Assembly (NCBI GenBank): GCA_037447655.1
Contig: JBBHKE010002991.1
Location: 35,157 to 73,765, forward strand
Reading direction: 5' to 3'
Origin: Zygnema cylindricum
Taxonomy: Eukaryota > Streptophyta > Zygnematophyceae > Zygnematales > Zygnemataceae
DNA: 38,609 nucleotides
Shown here: piece after piece, positions 20,532 through 30,221 of the stretch
How positions within the stretch are numbered: the stretch's first letter is position 1
Layout: each line of letters opens with the position of its first letter
Notes under the pieces: generated by a model
Told to the model about the DNA's origin: nothing
Database searches by the model: none
The model's input: only the letters and a program-made list of their open reading frames with translations
Program-made: the position numbers and the translations under genes

Positions 20532-20561
20532 AATGATTCTTTTTCGGAAAAAAGAATCATT
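20532..20561. repeat. Palindrome with 13-bp arms inside the copia fragment
   Basis: Arms AATGATTCTTTTT and AAAAAGAATCATT around a CGGA loop. One arm is ordinary RNase H coding sequence (KKNHWEA in minus frame); the other is its inverted copy, inserted with further extra bases. Confidence 0.9.
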
Positions 20562-20689
20562 AATAAATATAAGGAGCGTCTTTTTCAGAGCGTTGCAACT
20601 ACGACTGACAATTGACACCGCCTCCGCAATATCCGGACGCGTGCCTACACTCAAATACACTAAACTACCAACTGCTTCACGATATAGTA

Positions 20690-20906
20690 CACCGCCAATC
20701 GCTATTAGCGTTGTGTACGCTAATCCTGTCCCGCTTTTTTTTGTTTTTATTCTCATATAGAATTATCCACACTATTTCAAAAAAGCCCTAATTCCTAATT
20801 AGAGTAATCGATTTCTTCCAAAATTTCCAAATTCCCAATTAGCGTACACCACGCTAAATAATAGTATACGCTAATCAAACCTACACGCTAATAGCGATTG
20901 GCGGTG
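20690..20906. mobile_element. MITE, 217 bp, TA target site
   Basis: Perfect 22-bp terminal inverted repeats at 20690-20711 and 20885-20906, starting CACCGCCAATCGCTATTAG. TA lies on each side (20688-20689 and 20907-20908). Leaving out the element and one TA lets the minus-strand copia frame continue across the site into the conserved YREAVGSL block, which supports the boundaries and the 2-bp duplication. No coding capacity. Ends resemble the MITE at 23485-23700. A Tc1/mariner-like source is likely from the TA target. Confidence 0.92.
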
Positions 20907-21150
20907 TATTGAAACATTTTCTTCCTGTTCGTACTTTCTGTACTGTACTTTTGGATCTAATGGCGTCGAGACAGATTTCGCGCCAATCATACCAAATCTA
21001 GTCAAGACCTCTCTAAAGTACTGAGCTTGACTTAATTTAATTACATTCTCGCTGGACCTTATGACTTCTATCCCCAAGATGTACCTTACTTCTCCAAGAT
21101 CTGTAACTTTAAAATGTATACTTAGGTACTCTTTTAACTTATCAATAACA

Positions 21151-21633
21151 TAAAAGGCGAGGAATTTTTTGACGGAAGTGGAGAGTTTGAGCCGTCTAAG
21201 ACGCATTGACGACGGTGAATTCTATGCAGACGATGAAGTTAGAATGAAATATGAGGTCCAAAGGGAGGACTTTTCACTGTCTTCTATTCGTAAGTGTTCA
21301 CGATGTCCAACTTTTGATATTATGATGACGTGCAAAAGCGTGATAAGCATGTCGATTCCTGTTCATGAACTTGTTTATTTATATAAACGTAAGGGAAAGT
21401 TGCCGTTTTCGGCTGTATGGTTTTCGAATTCCGTTTATAATTTTAACTTCAGCCGGAGCTTGGCCGTCGAGTTGGTTGAATGGCTTGGGAATTGTCCGGC
21501 GTTCAAAGAACTTTGTTTCACTAAGGGGGAAATACCACTTGATGAAAATCAAAAAAATGTCTTTCAAGCTCGGTACAAAATGTTGAAGAAATCGTATGCA
21601 AATATTACGTTCAAAAGCCCTTGGGATGTGTAG
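21151..21633 (+). CDS. Unidentified open frame, about 160 codons, possible gene or exon fragment
   Basis: An open frame from just after a TAA (21151-21153) to TAG (21631-21633), abutting the end of the copia fragment. The first in-frame ATG is at 21244 (about 129 codons). Unlike most frames in this window it has ordinary amino-acid composition, with mixed hydrophobic and charged stretches (VHELVYLYKRKGKLPF, AVELVEWLGN) and no low complexity. I recognise no domain. It could be a displaced host exon, part of an unknown transposon, or chance. No clear promoter or splice acceptor is visible upstream; a GTAAGT occurs inside it at about 21290. Confidence 0.35.
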
Positions 21634-22034
21634 AGAATGTGTTTGTCGTCTCTTTGGGAGATAAAATTGTTGTTTTAGGGTGAACAATCAAGTGTACATT
21701 CTTAGGGTAGAGAATTTGTGTGTTGTCTATAGAAGTTTAGCCGTTTTTATACAGTGAACTATGAGGTTTATAGAGTTTTGTCCGATTGCTTACCATCGAG
21801 CCTTTGTTTGTTTGTTTCTTTAGAGTTTTAACCCTTGTTTTGGGATGAATGGCAAAGTGTACAATTATTGTTTGAGCTATCAATAGAGAGAGTTTGTGGG
21901 TTTTTTTTTTCTTTTATTTCTCAAAAGTGATCGATACTTTAATCGATGCTGCATAATCATCGCCTTTTTTTTTAAATAAACATGTACGATGGAGCACATG
22001 TCACGTAATAGATTTTCTGTTGTAACAAGATTTT
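21634..22034. other. No gene recognised
   Basis: T-rich sequence after the unidentified frame. It could be 3' flank if that frame is real: ATAAAA occurs near 21661. Confidence 0.35.
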
Positions 22035-22392
22035 TCCTCTCCTTTCTTACTCCCCCTCTTTCTCCCCCTTCCTCCTCTCCCCTCCCTCTCCCTCTCTCTC
22101 TCTCTCCCTCTCTTTCTCCATCCCCCCGTCTTCCTCTCCAGCTCCTTTATCTCCTTCTCCCTCTCCCTCTACTTCTCCCCCTTTTTCTCCACCTCCTCCC
22201 TTCCCTTTAGAGCGAGATTTTTCTTTTGTTGCTATTTAGCGTTGAATGGCTGGTTTTTTTTTTAATTTACTGTGTATGGTTATGGAAACTGGAGGAGAGG
22301 GAGTGAGGGACAGGGGGAGAGGGAGAGGGAGAGGGAGAGGGAGAGGGGGAGGAGGAGAGGGAGAGAGGGAGGAGGGGAGAGGGAGAGAGGAC
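22035..22392. repeat. Pyrimidine tract followed by purine tract
   Basis: C/T-only blocks at about 22035-22208 and G/A-only blocks (GGGAGA repeats) at about 22285-22390, about 80 bp apart. They are roughly complementary, so single strands could pair. Frames here are low-complexity artefacts. Confidence 0.85.
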
Positions 22393-22742
22393 TTGTGTAG
22401 AGAAGACGAGGCCCGGTCTTTTATTGGAAAGTGTTACCTTTCTTTACTCGACTTAAAAAATTATGTTTCTAAATCTCGCATACTTGTAATGTATACATGT
22501 TTTTGAAAAATACTTTTTTTTTTCTTAAAATGCACTTGTCGATGTTTTTTTATTTATTTATTTATCTATTGTTTTTTTTTTTTTTTTCATTGAGTGGAAC
22601 TGACAATTATGAACCACTTTTTTCAAGCGTGTAATAGTTGTTAAGCTTATTTCTTTATCTTTTTTTTCAGTTGAGGGATACTTACGATTTTCCATACAAA
22701 ACCAGATGTTTTGAATTTGTATTAGGCGTAAAGCGTTGGTTG
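22393..22742. other. No gene recognised
   Basis: AT-rich with several T runs. No repeat unit or coding signal. Confidence 0.45.
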
Positions 22743-23462
22743 CATTCAAATTTCAAATAATTTGCTTGTGAATTTGAATTATAATTTGAATCTTGGTTTG
22801 GATTTGAATTTATGTTTGAATGTGAATTTGAATTTGAATTTAAATTTCATTTTAAACTTAGGTTTTAATTTGAGCTTGCAATTGAATATTGAGTTTGAAT
22901 TTGAATATAAATTTGAACTCGAATTTGAATTTTGATTTGAACTCTGAAATTGAAATTGAATTCGAATTTGAATTTGATATTGATTTGATTTTAATTCTGA
23001 ATTTGAATTTCAATTCGAATTGGAATTTGAATTTGAATTTGTATTTTTATTCGAATTTGTATTTGAATTTGAATTCGAATTTGATTTGGAATTGGAATTT
23101 GAATTTGAATATCAATTCTAATTTTAATCTGAATCTGAATTTGAATTTAAAATTGTATTGTTTTTAATTTTAGATTTGAATTTGAATTTGAATTCGAACT
23201 GGAATTTCAATTTCAACATGAATTCGGATTTGAATTTGAATTTCAATCTGAATTTGGATTTGAATTCTGATTCGAATTTGAATTTGTATTTGAATTTGAG
23301 CTTCAATTTGTATTTGAATTTGTATTAATATTCGATTTGGAATATTAACTTAAATTTCAATTTGAATTCCGATTTGAATTTGAATTTCAATCTGAATTTG
23401 GAGTTGAATTTTAATTCAAATTTGAATCAGAATTTGATTTTGAATTGGAATTCGAATCTGAA
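22743..23462 (+). repeat. Degenerate (TTTGAA)n array, about 720 bp
   Basis: Hexamer TTTGAA with many single-base variants (TTCGAA, TTGGAA, TTTCAA). The 6-bp period keeps frames open and gives Asn-Leu-type peptides that are not genes. Confidence 0.9.
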
Positions 23463-23484
23463 ATGGGAATGTGTATACAAATTA

Positions 23485-23700
23485 CACCGTGTATCGCTAT
23501 TGAGTTAATCATTTTTTTGCCACTTAAAACATCTTTTCTACGTACACACTTAGCCTATTTTCAATTTGAGACTGCCAATCGGAAACTGAAAATGTTACCT
23601 TTCTATCGAAACCGTCAGATCCACAATCCAACAAGTGTGTACGGAGAAAATATATTATAAGTGGCAAAAAAAACATTAACACTAATAGCGATACACGGTG
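23485..23700. mobile_element. MITE, 216 bp, best-preserved copy of its family
   Basis: Ends CACCGTGTATCGCTATT at both termini in inverted orientation, extending imperfectly to about 42 bp (through TTTTTTGCCACTTA). TA at 23483-23484 and 23701-23702. Relatives in this window: about 2121-2309, 34256-34417 (truncated) and, by its ends only, 20690-20906. It is non-coding and abuts the TTTGAA array. Confidence 0.9.
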
Positions 23701-23794
23701 TAGTGTTGTGTTTATTAGCGGTAATGTTTTGGTGGCTTTGGGTCCCATACTAGTGTTAATATCAAAGTGATTCTTAGGTTGCTCCCGGGCTGGG

Positions 23795-23797
<3 letters not shown>

Positions 23798-23847
<50 letters not shown>

Positions 23848-23864
23848 GGGGGGGGGGGGGGGGG
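23798..23864 (+). repeat. Poly-G tract with a 49-base run
   Basis: Uninterrupted G from 23798 to 23846, one A, then 17 more G. Such runs form G-quadruplexes and are hard to sequence, so the length is uncertain. The poly-proline frame opposite is an artefact. Confidence 0.9.
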
Positions 23865-24059
23865 AGGGAGCGAGGGGATGCATATTGGCCCTTTTGATGG
23901 TCATGTTTTGAGTATTATTAAGTGCCACACTAAATATGGTTTGTGGAAGGGTTTGGCGTTACTCCTATGCCGTGGCCATTGAGTGAAAGGGGATGTTGGG
24001 TTCATGAGGAGTCGATGGGACATTAGGAAAATGGTACCCCATTGTCGTGTTTATTGTGG

Positions 24060-25065
24060 CAAATTATTAGTAACATTAAGAGAGCTAATAACATTAAGAG
24101 AATTATTAACATTAAAATAATTAGCAACATTAAGAAAACTAATAACATTAAGAGAATTAATAACATTAAAATAATTAGCAACATTAAGAGAACTAATAAC
24201 ATTAAGAGAATTATTAACATTAAGAGAATCGATAACAATAAAATAATTAGCAAAATAATTTTTAACATTTAGAGTATCAATAAGATCAAAAGAATTAGCA
24301 ACATAAAGATAATTTATAACATTTAGAGATTTAATAACATCAGGAGAATTAGTGATTCCAAGTCGTCCACTAATAACATAAAAAAAATTAGCAACAAGTA
24401 GCAGAATTTGTATTATTAAGTGTATTTATGCTATTTAAAGAATTAATAACATTAAAAGAATAAACAACATTAAGGAAATTTATAACATTTAGAGAATTAA
24501 TAACATTAAGAGTATAAATAACATTAAAAAAAGTAGTAATAACATTAAAGTCATTAGTAACATTAAGAAAATTAGAAGCATTAAGAGATTTAATAACATT
24601 AACATTAACATCGTTAATAACATTAAGAGAATTAGTTACATTACGAGGATTAATAACATTAAGGTTAATAATACTAAGAACATTAAAAAAAATTGTAACA
24701 TTATTCTGTTTACTAAGATTAACAATATCACGAATATTAGTAACATTGGGACCAGCAATAACATGAAGTGCATTAATGACATAAATAGCATTAAGAGTTT
24801 TAAAACATTAAGAACTTTAACAATATTAAGCGTTATAAAAGCATTTATAACATTAACGACATTGAGAACATCCACTGCATTAAAAGCAATAAAAGCATTA
24901 ATAGCATTAATAACAATAAGTACATTGATAACATTAAGAATATTAATTACAATAATAACATTAACAACATGAACAACACCAATAACATTGATAATAACAA
25001 GAACATTAATAAGATTAACAATATCAACAACAATAATTACATTAACAACATGAATTATTAATCAC
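24060..25065 (+). repeat. 18-bp satellite-like array, about 1 kb
   Basis: Core ACATTAAGAGAATTAATA repeated at 18-bp spacing, clearest at 24060-24260 and increasingly diverged to the right. The period is a multiple of three, which explains frames made of repeated NIKRIN-type peptides. Confidence 0.88.
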
Positions 25066-25640
25066 ATCTAATGAAATACTAATAATTGATACCAATAACC
25101 AGACTGCATCCATTGGCGCTGCAGAGATGGGTAGCAGTGAAGGGGAGGGAAGTCTTTCCAAAGGCCAGATTGGAAACAAGTTGTGGAAGACAACTTCCAA
25201 TAGAGAGGCACTAGTTAGGTTAATATAAATGCTGTTTAATTAGCGTTTATTTCTCTAATTTCAATGATTTTTAAAAAGTGTAATGTACTAAATTTGTCAG
25301 TCTTTACTAAAACTGCTCATTATTTTGTACAAGCGTACGGAATAAACGTTGGATAATGGCGTCGACACGGGAAATTGAGTGCTTCCCCACGGAAAAGCGC
25401 ACACAGATTTGATTCCTAGTCATAAAGACAAGGGAAAATTGCAAGAACGTGTTCTCACATGTTCAAGAGTCGAATATGTGAATTCAAACTATCGCGGCAA
25501 CAATATAGGAACGTGTATCCAAATAAGTGCGAGGTGTATAAAGTAGCATTAAAATTTTGCTGGCATTAGGCTCTTGAACCCAAAACAGAGTTAATAACAC
25601 TAATTGTATATTTACAGTAATAATTTCTTAACTATAACAA
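25066..25640. other. No gene recognised
   Basis: Mixed-composition DNA without an open frame of note or clear repeat. Confidence 0.45.
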
Positions 25641-25705
25641 CAATTCCCAATGGAGCGACGGTTGTAAATGTCTAATGTTTTATGTCATTGTAGATGTCTA
25701 TGGTT

Positions 25706-25969
25706 GTGACATTGTGACGTCATGCTCACTTATGATGATGTCGACGTCACTAATTCCACTATGGGGCTCTTTCCCTTGTCTTCGAATGGAACTAGACAAT
25801 ACCAATATGAAATGAAAGAGCATTTTTTTGTTTTGAATTCCCTTTGGCGCAGTTTCATGTCCAAAAGAGTGATAAATGGCAAAAAAACAAAGTTGTGAAA
25901 CCATGGCATAAAGTTATAGAGATAGTGTTGTCGAACTTGTCACAATGGAGCATGACGTCACAATGTCAC
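25706..25969. repeat. 22-bp perfect inverted repeat, possible MITE
   Basis: Arms GTGACATTGTGACG... at 25706-25727 and its exact complement at 25948-25969, 220 bp apart. Related wording occurs near 7910-7945 inside the Harbinger-like element, and flanks near 26030-26070 resemble its TGTAGACGTCTACA motif. It may be part of a larger decayed copy spanning about 25640-26080. No target duplication was identified. Confidence 0.55.
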
Positions 25970-26300
25970 AAAACTAAAAACTTTCGATGTCAAAAAAAGA
26001 AGACAAATTGAGGTTTGACAACATACATATGTAGACGTCTACAATCGTCACTACACGCCCCCTTCGTTATTAGTGTTAAAGAAAAAACAGTGTAAATGCG
26101 AAATTAGAATCAATAATACTAATTTAGTGGAAGCTGACGTGGCTGATTTTGGTTTCCTCAAATTATGTTGTTAACTATATTTTGTGATGATTGGCCAAAA
26201 AAAGTAGGAACCGAAAAAATGTTAGGGTGAAGTTCTATCAAACGTTTCTTTAATCGTGCGTGTAATCGTACAGCCAACTCTACAGAAGAGGTCAATTGAG

Positions 26301-26991
26301 GGTGGCCTTCCATTATGCGCTTCAGTAATTGTACGTAAAACTTTACTGAAGGGCACGCCTTCCATTAGGTCGCGTCAGTAAACCACTTTTTATTTGCGTG
26401 GCTCATTATGGTTGGTAACACGTAGGTTAATATTTGATGTTAAAATCTTAGATGAATCTTCGAATGCAATGTCTGAACGCAATATTTGTAGGAGCTGAGG
26501 TAGTATCTATACCAGGGAGATAATATCTGTACCAGTGGAGTTAATTAATGACATGTACAGGGGGCATTTTGATGTACTACCCAAAATTCCAAAACAGAAC
26601 GACAAAAAGGCGGCGGCAAACTTTGATGGTGGGATCGTGACACGATAATTTCAGCCAATTTGCAGCCACCTTGGCTGAAGGCACATGGCCCTTGCGACGT
26701 GTACGCACATACGCGCGCGCTCATCGTGGATTATTTTTCCCTTTTCCATGCGTCCCATTTTTAAACGTTCAGTTTTTGAGATTTTCCTCCTTGTGCACGG
26801 TCTTAACAAACTGTAGGGTTAATGATGTGGCGTCACGGATAAAAAATGTAATAACATCCGACCGTCCGAATTAAAACTTACAACCTTGGACATTTTTCTG
26901 TAATGGTGAAAAAAATAAAATTGGTACGGACCTGTATGAATTGTACGGTCCTCAGGACAAAACCCCATTTTTTCGCTAATGGAAGGCCACC
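26301..26991. mobile_element. TIR element, 691 bp, 5-bp target duplication
   Basis: Perfect 15-bp inverted ends GGTGGCCTTCCATTA (26301-26315) and complement (26977-26991), flanked on both sides by TTGAG (26296-26300 and 26992-26996). A related end sequence (GCCTTCCATTA) recurs at about 26358-26370. No transposase frame is recognisable; superfamily not assigned. Confidence 0.72.
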
Positions 26992-27299
26992 TTGAGAGCG
27001 TTGTTCCAGTAGGTGGTCTCAATAAACGTCAAAAAATCGTTTACTCAAGCCATCGTTCTATTGTGTTGGGTCAGCAACCGACATTTTATTTTCGTGGCAC
27101 ACTTTGATTGGTCCACGTAATAGATGAATACAATTTTGGTAATCTTCAAAAAATCTCTGACAGCAAATTGTGACCACATATTTGTACCAGCGAAAGTAAA
27201 GAGTGACTCGTACGACCTATCGAATAAAATCTATACGGGCGGACAAAACTTAAGATTTGTAAAAGGGTTCGAAAATGTCACATGGTTACTGGATAGCAA

Positions 27300-28194
27300 C
27301 AGAAGCAACATCCTCCATCAAAGATTGTCTCCCTCAAAATTTGCTGCCGGGATAGATGGTTCCCGTGGATTCTTTTGAACAATCTCGGCTTCTCCCCTCT
27401 CCTTCGGTTCCGGGTCTATTTCCACCATGCCTTTTTGCTTTAGGTAGAGTTGTCATTGGTGTTACTCAGTCTGAATTGTACCTGCAAGGATATCATCTTC
27501 TTTGAAACCTGTATAGTTTGGAAGTTTAGAGTCATCAGAATTTTCTGGTACAAATTTGAGTTTTATTGACTTTGTATACTTGAAAGGATCCGCAGATTTT
27601 ATTTCATCCATAACTACTAGATGCTTTACTAGAATTATATCTTCTCTTTTGAGATTATAAACTCTATATCTTTTTACATCCTCATCATATCCTAACAAGT
27701 AACCCTCTTTTCCTTTGGGATCTAATTTCCAATTTGACCGATTTCTATCTAGACTGAACACTTGACTACCAAAAACCTTAAGGTGAGATAAATCTGGTTT
27801 TCGGCCGGTCCATCTCTCATAAGGTGTTTGGCCTTTTACCACCGAAGTAAGAACTCTATTTTTGAGGTACTTTGCACAATTCATTGCTTCGGCCCAAAAC
27901 CTTTTTCCTATCTTTTTATCCAACAACATACTTCAAGCACTATCACTTAGTGTCCTGTTTAACCTTTCGCCTACACCATTTTGTTACAAATTTTTTGGAA
28001 CTGTCTTTTGGTGTTGTACTCAATCTTCCCTCAAAATATCCTTAAACTGGTTGGAGGTATACTCTCCACCATTGTCACTTCTAACTCTTTTGGTTGAGGT
28101 TTCTTGGAGTTTCACACTCCATGCCTCGTATTGTTTAAAATATTCCAGAGCCTCTGATTTATTTTTCAAAAAAAACAAACCCTAGAGTACCGAG
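27300..28194 (-). pseudogene. Copia integrase C-terminal fragment
   Basis: Minus-strand sequence closely matching copia element 1 from the integrase core through the integrase-RT linker. An open stretch of 155 codons (27462-27929) contains the LKVFGSQVF and LLGYDEDV blocks. Upstream in its own direction are stops and frameshifts, including a damaged QNGVAERLN region. At 28194 it stops exactly where an LTR start (TGTTGAAA) of opposite orientation begins, so it was probably the target of that insertion. On the other side homology ends near 27300 in the linker. Confidence 0.88.
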
Positions 28195-28575
28195 TGTTGA
28201 AATCACTAGATTTATGGAGTATTTTCTAGGTCTGAATAGCTTAGTAGAAAACGAAAGACAAAGCGCAAGCAGTCTGCCTCCACCTCTTTCCTCTATCCCC
28301 CATACTTGTTGTAGTCACTGAAGGAGAGAGAGAGAGTAGTGGGGCCATGGCTGCCTTAGCTCCATAGGCAAGACTAAAGAGTGACATAAGTCACTCTCAA
28401 TAAAAGGTTGAGTCCGGCAGGACCTGTACCTCCGACCGACAGAGCGAGGCGTAGCCGTCAACTCTAATCGGTCTGTTGTTGGAGTTCGTTAAATTACATA
28501 GGGTTTGATAATTACTTAAACTCTGTTATGATCTTTAATCCGATTAAGGGAATTAAGAATGAGGGGTCATAGAAC
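28195..28575 (+). repeat. Truncated copia LTR (left end of tandem cluster)
   Basis: Starts TGTTGAAATC and follows the same order of blocks as the other LTRs (TTTTCTAGGTCTGAATAG, CAGTCACTGAAG, CCATGGCTGCC, TTTGATAATTACTT). It stops before the G-box region, then joins the integrase-RT linker at about 28586. The lost DNA includes the LTR's 3' part, gag, protease and integrase. Confidence 0.8.
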
Positions 28576-28585
28576 TAGTTAATAG

Positions 28586-30208
28586 GTTAATAACAAGGTA
28601 ACTAAACTATCTCATCAAGATGAACCTCAAACTTATGGAGAGGCGATGACTTGTCCAGAAAGAAACCGGTGGAAGACAGCCATCAATGAGGAGATGGCCT
28701 CAATTATGGCAGCCGATACTTGGGAGCTCGTGGATTGTCCACCTAACCGAAAATCAATCGGTTGTAAGTGGGTTTACAAATTAAAACTGAACCCAGATAA
28801 CAGCATCGAGCGCTACAAGGCCCGATTAGTGGCAAAGGGATTTACACAAAAAGAGGGAATTGACTACGAGGAAACCTTTGCCCCGGTGGTCAAATTTCCC
28901 TCCGTCCGCATACTTCTCAGCTTGGCAGCAGCGGAAGACATGGAAGTGCACCAGATGGACATCAAGACAGCCTTTTTGCCTGGAGAATTGGAAGAGGAGA
29001 TTTTCATGCGACAACCCGAAGGGTTTGTGGAGGAAGGAGAGGAGAGTAAGGTATGTCGGCTGATTAAATCTCTTTATGGTTTGAAACAGGCGCCTTGACA
29101 GTGGAATAAGAAGCTTGATGAGTTTCTTATCGGTCTGGGATATATCCGGATCAGCTCAGATCACTCAATCTATGTTTTCGAAGATGAGGAAGGTTTTATA
29201 TTTATTGCAATTTATGTTGATGATTTGTTTGTCTTAAGTAAATCAATGGAAAAAATTAATAAACTGAAAACTGATCTTAAGAGGAGATTTGAAATGAAGG
29301 ATGTGGGGGAAGCAAAATATATTTTGGGAATTCAAGTAGAGAGAGACCGAAAAAGAAAAATTATAAGATTGACTCAAAAGGAAGCAATAGGGAACATGCT
29401 TGAAAAATTTCAAATGGATAAAGCTAATAGTTGTACAACTCCAATGGAGTTGAAGAAGGGAAGTGAGGGGAGTGAGGAAGAAGGAGTCATAGTCTTAGAC
29501 AAGGAATTATCTCCTGAACAACAAAAGTTCATGCAGACTATTCCTTACAGGCAAGTAGTGGGAAGTCTAATCTATTTTATGAATTGTACCCGGCCGGATT
29601 TAGCTGCAGCTGTAGGAGTGCTGAGTAGAAGTCTAAATGCTCCCACTAAGAGGGATTGGGAGGCAACTAAGAGAGTCCTTAGATATTTGATGCGAATAGG
29701 GATCTATATTTGCATTTGGGTGGGGAGAATACTGACATCACTACTTGGAGTGATGCCAGTTATGGTGATGCTCCGATGAGGAGATGCACTTCTGGATATT
29801 TATTATATGTGGGTGATGGGGCTTACTGTTGGAGTAGCAAACAGCAAAAAGTTATTGCTCAGTCCACCATGGAGGCTGAGTATATGGCCTCTTGCTCTGT
29901 TGTAAAAGAATTGATGTGGGTCAAGTCTTTGCTTGGTGAGCTTGGTCACCTTAAGAGTGGTGTGCAAAAAAAAAATTGTGATAATCAGGCAGCAATCGCT
30001 ATTTTCTGCCAATCCTAAACATCATTTTAAAGCTAAACACATAGACATTAGACTCAGCTTTGATAGAGAGAAAGTAGAAAACAAAATAATCAGCTTAGAG
30101 TACCGACCAGATAGTGAGATGGTAGCAGATATGATGACCAAACCTGTGCCTTCCCCTAAGCTAATTTTCTGCAAGGAAAAGTGTGGTCTGAAATTAAAGA
30201 TTAATTAG
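28586..30208 (+). pseudogene. Copia element 2: reverse transcriptase and RNase H
   Basis: Plus-strand copy very like copia element 1. It starts in the linker (VNNKVTKL), runs through the RT opening, motif A with an intact Asp (QMDIKTAF, Asp codon 28958-28960), YVDD (near 29215), the TRPDLAAAV block and RNase H (ASYGDAP, MEAEYMAS, KHIDIR, MMTKPVPSPK). Breaks are one TGA at 29096-29098 where element 1 has Trp, a frameshift near 29700, and another near 29970 at a run of nine or more A. The end at 30208 is two bases from the purine tract. Upstream coding regions are deleted. Confidence 0.93.
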
Positions 30209-30210
30209 AA

Positions 30211-30221
30211 AATAAGGGGAG
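30211..30221 (+). other. Polypurine tract of copia element 2
   Basis: AATAAGGGGAG immediately before the LTR start TGTAGAAAT. Confidence 0.8.

Larger units (their letters stand above)
20098..21168 (-). pseudogene. Second copia family: RT-RNase H fragment, interrupted by a MITE
   Basis: Minus-strand blocks in order: an RT thumb region (VTDLGEVRYILGIEV, near 21080), the PYREAVGSL-type block and GTRPDIAEAVS, then RNase H (CDADWGGD, TSGYAF, STESEYM, near 20290-20440). Sequence differs clearly from copia element 1, so it is another family. RT motifs A and YVDD are missing because the fragment starts downstream of them. Lesions: a 217-bp MITE (20690-20906), a palindromic insertion (20532-20561), and a deletion near the end that joins WIKEML directly to a DMLTKAI block which normally lies tens of residues further on. 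No LTRs found nearby. Confidence 0.88.

Noticed and set aside
23524-23928. Proline-rich protein on the minus strand
   Set aside because: Created by the poly-G run and crossing a MITE.
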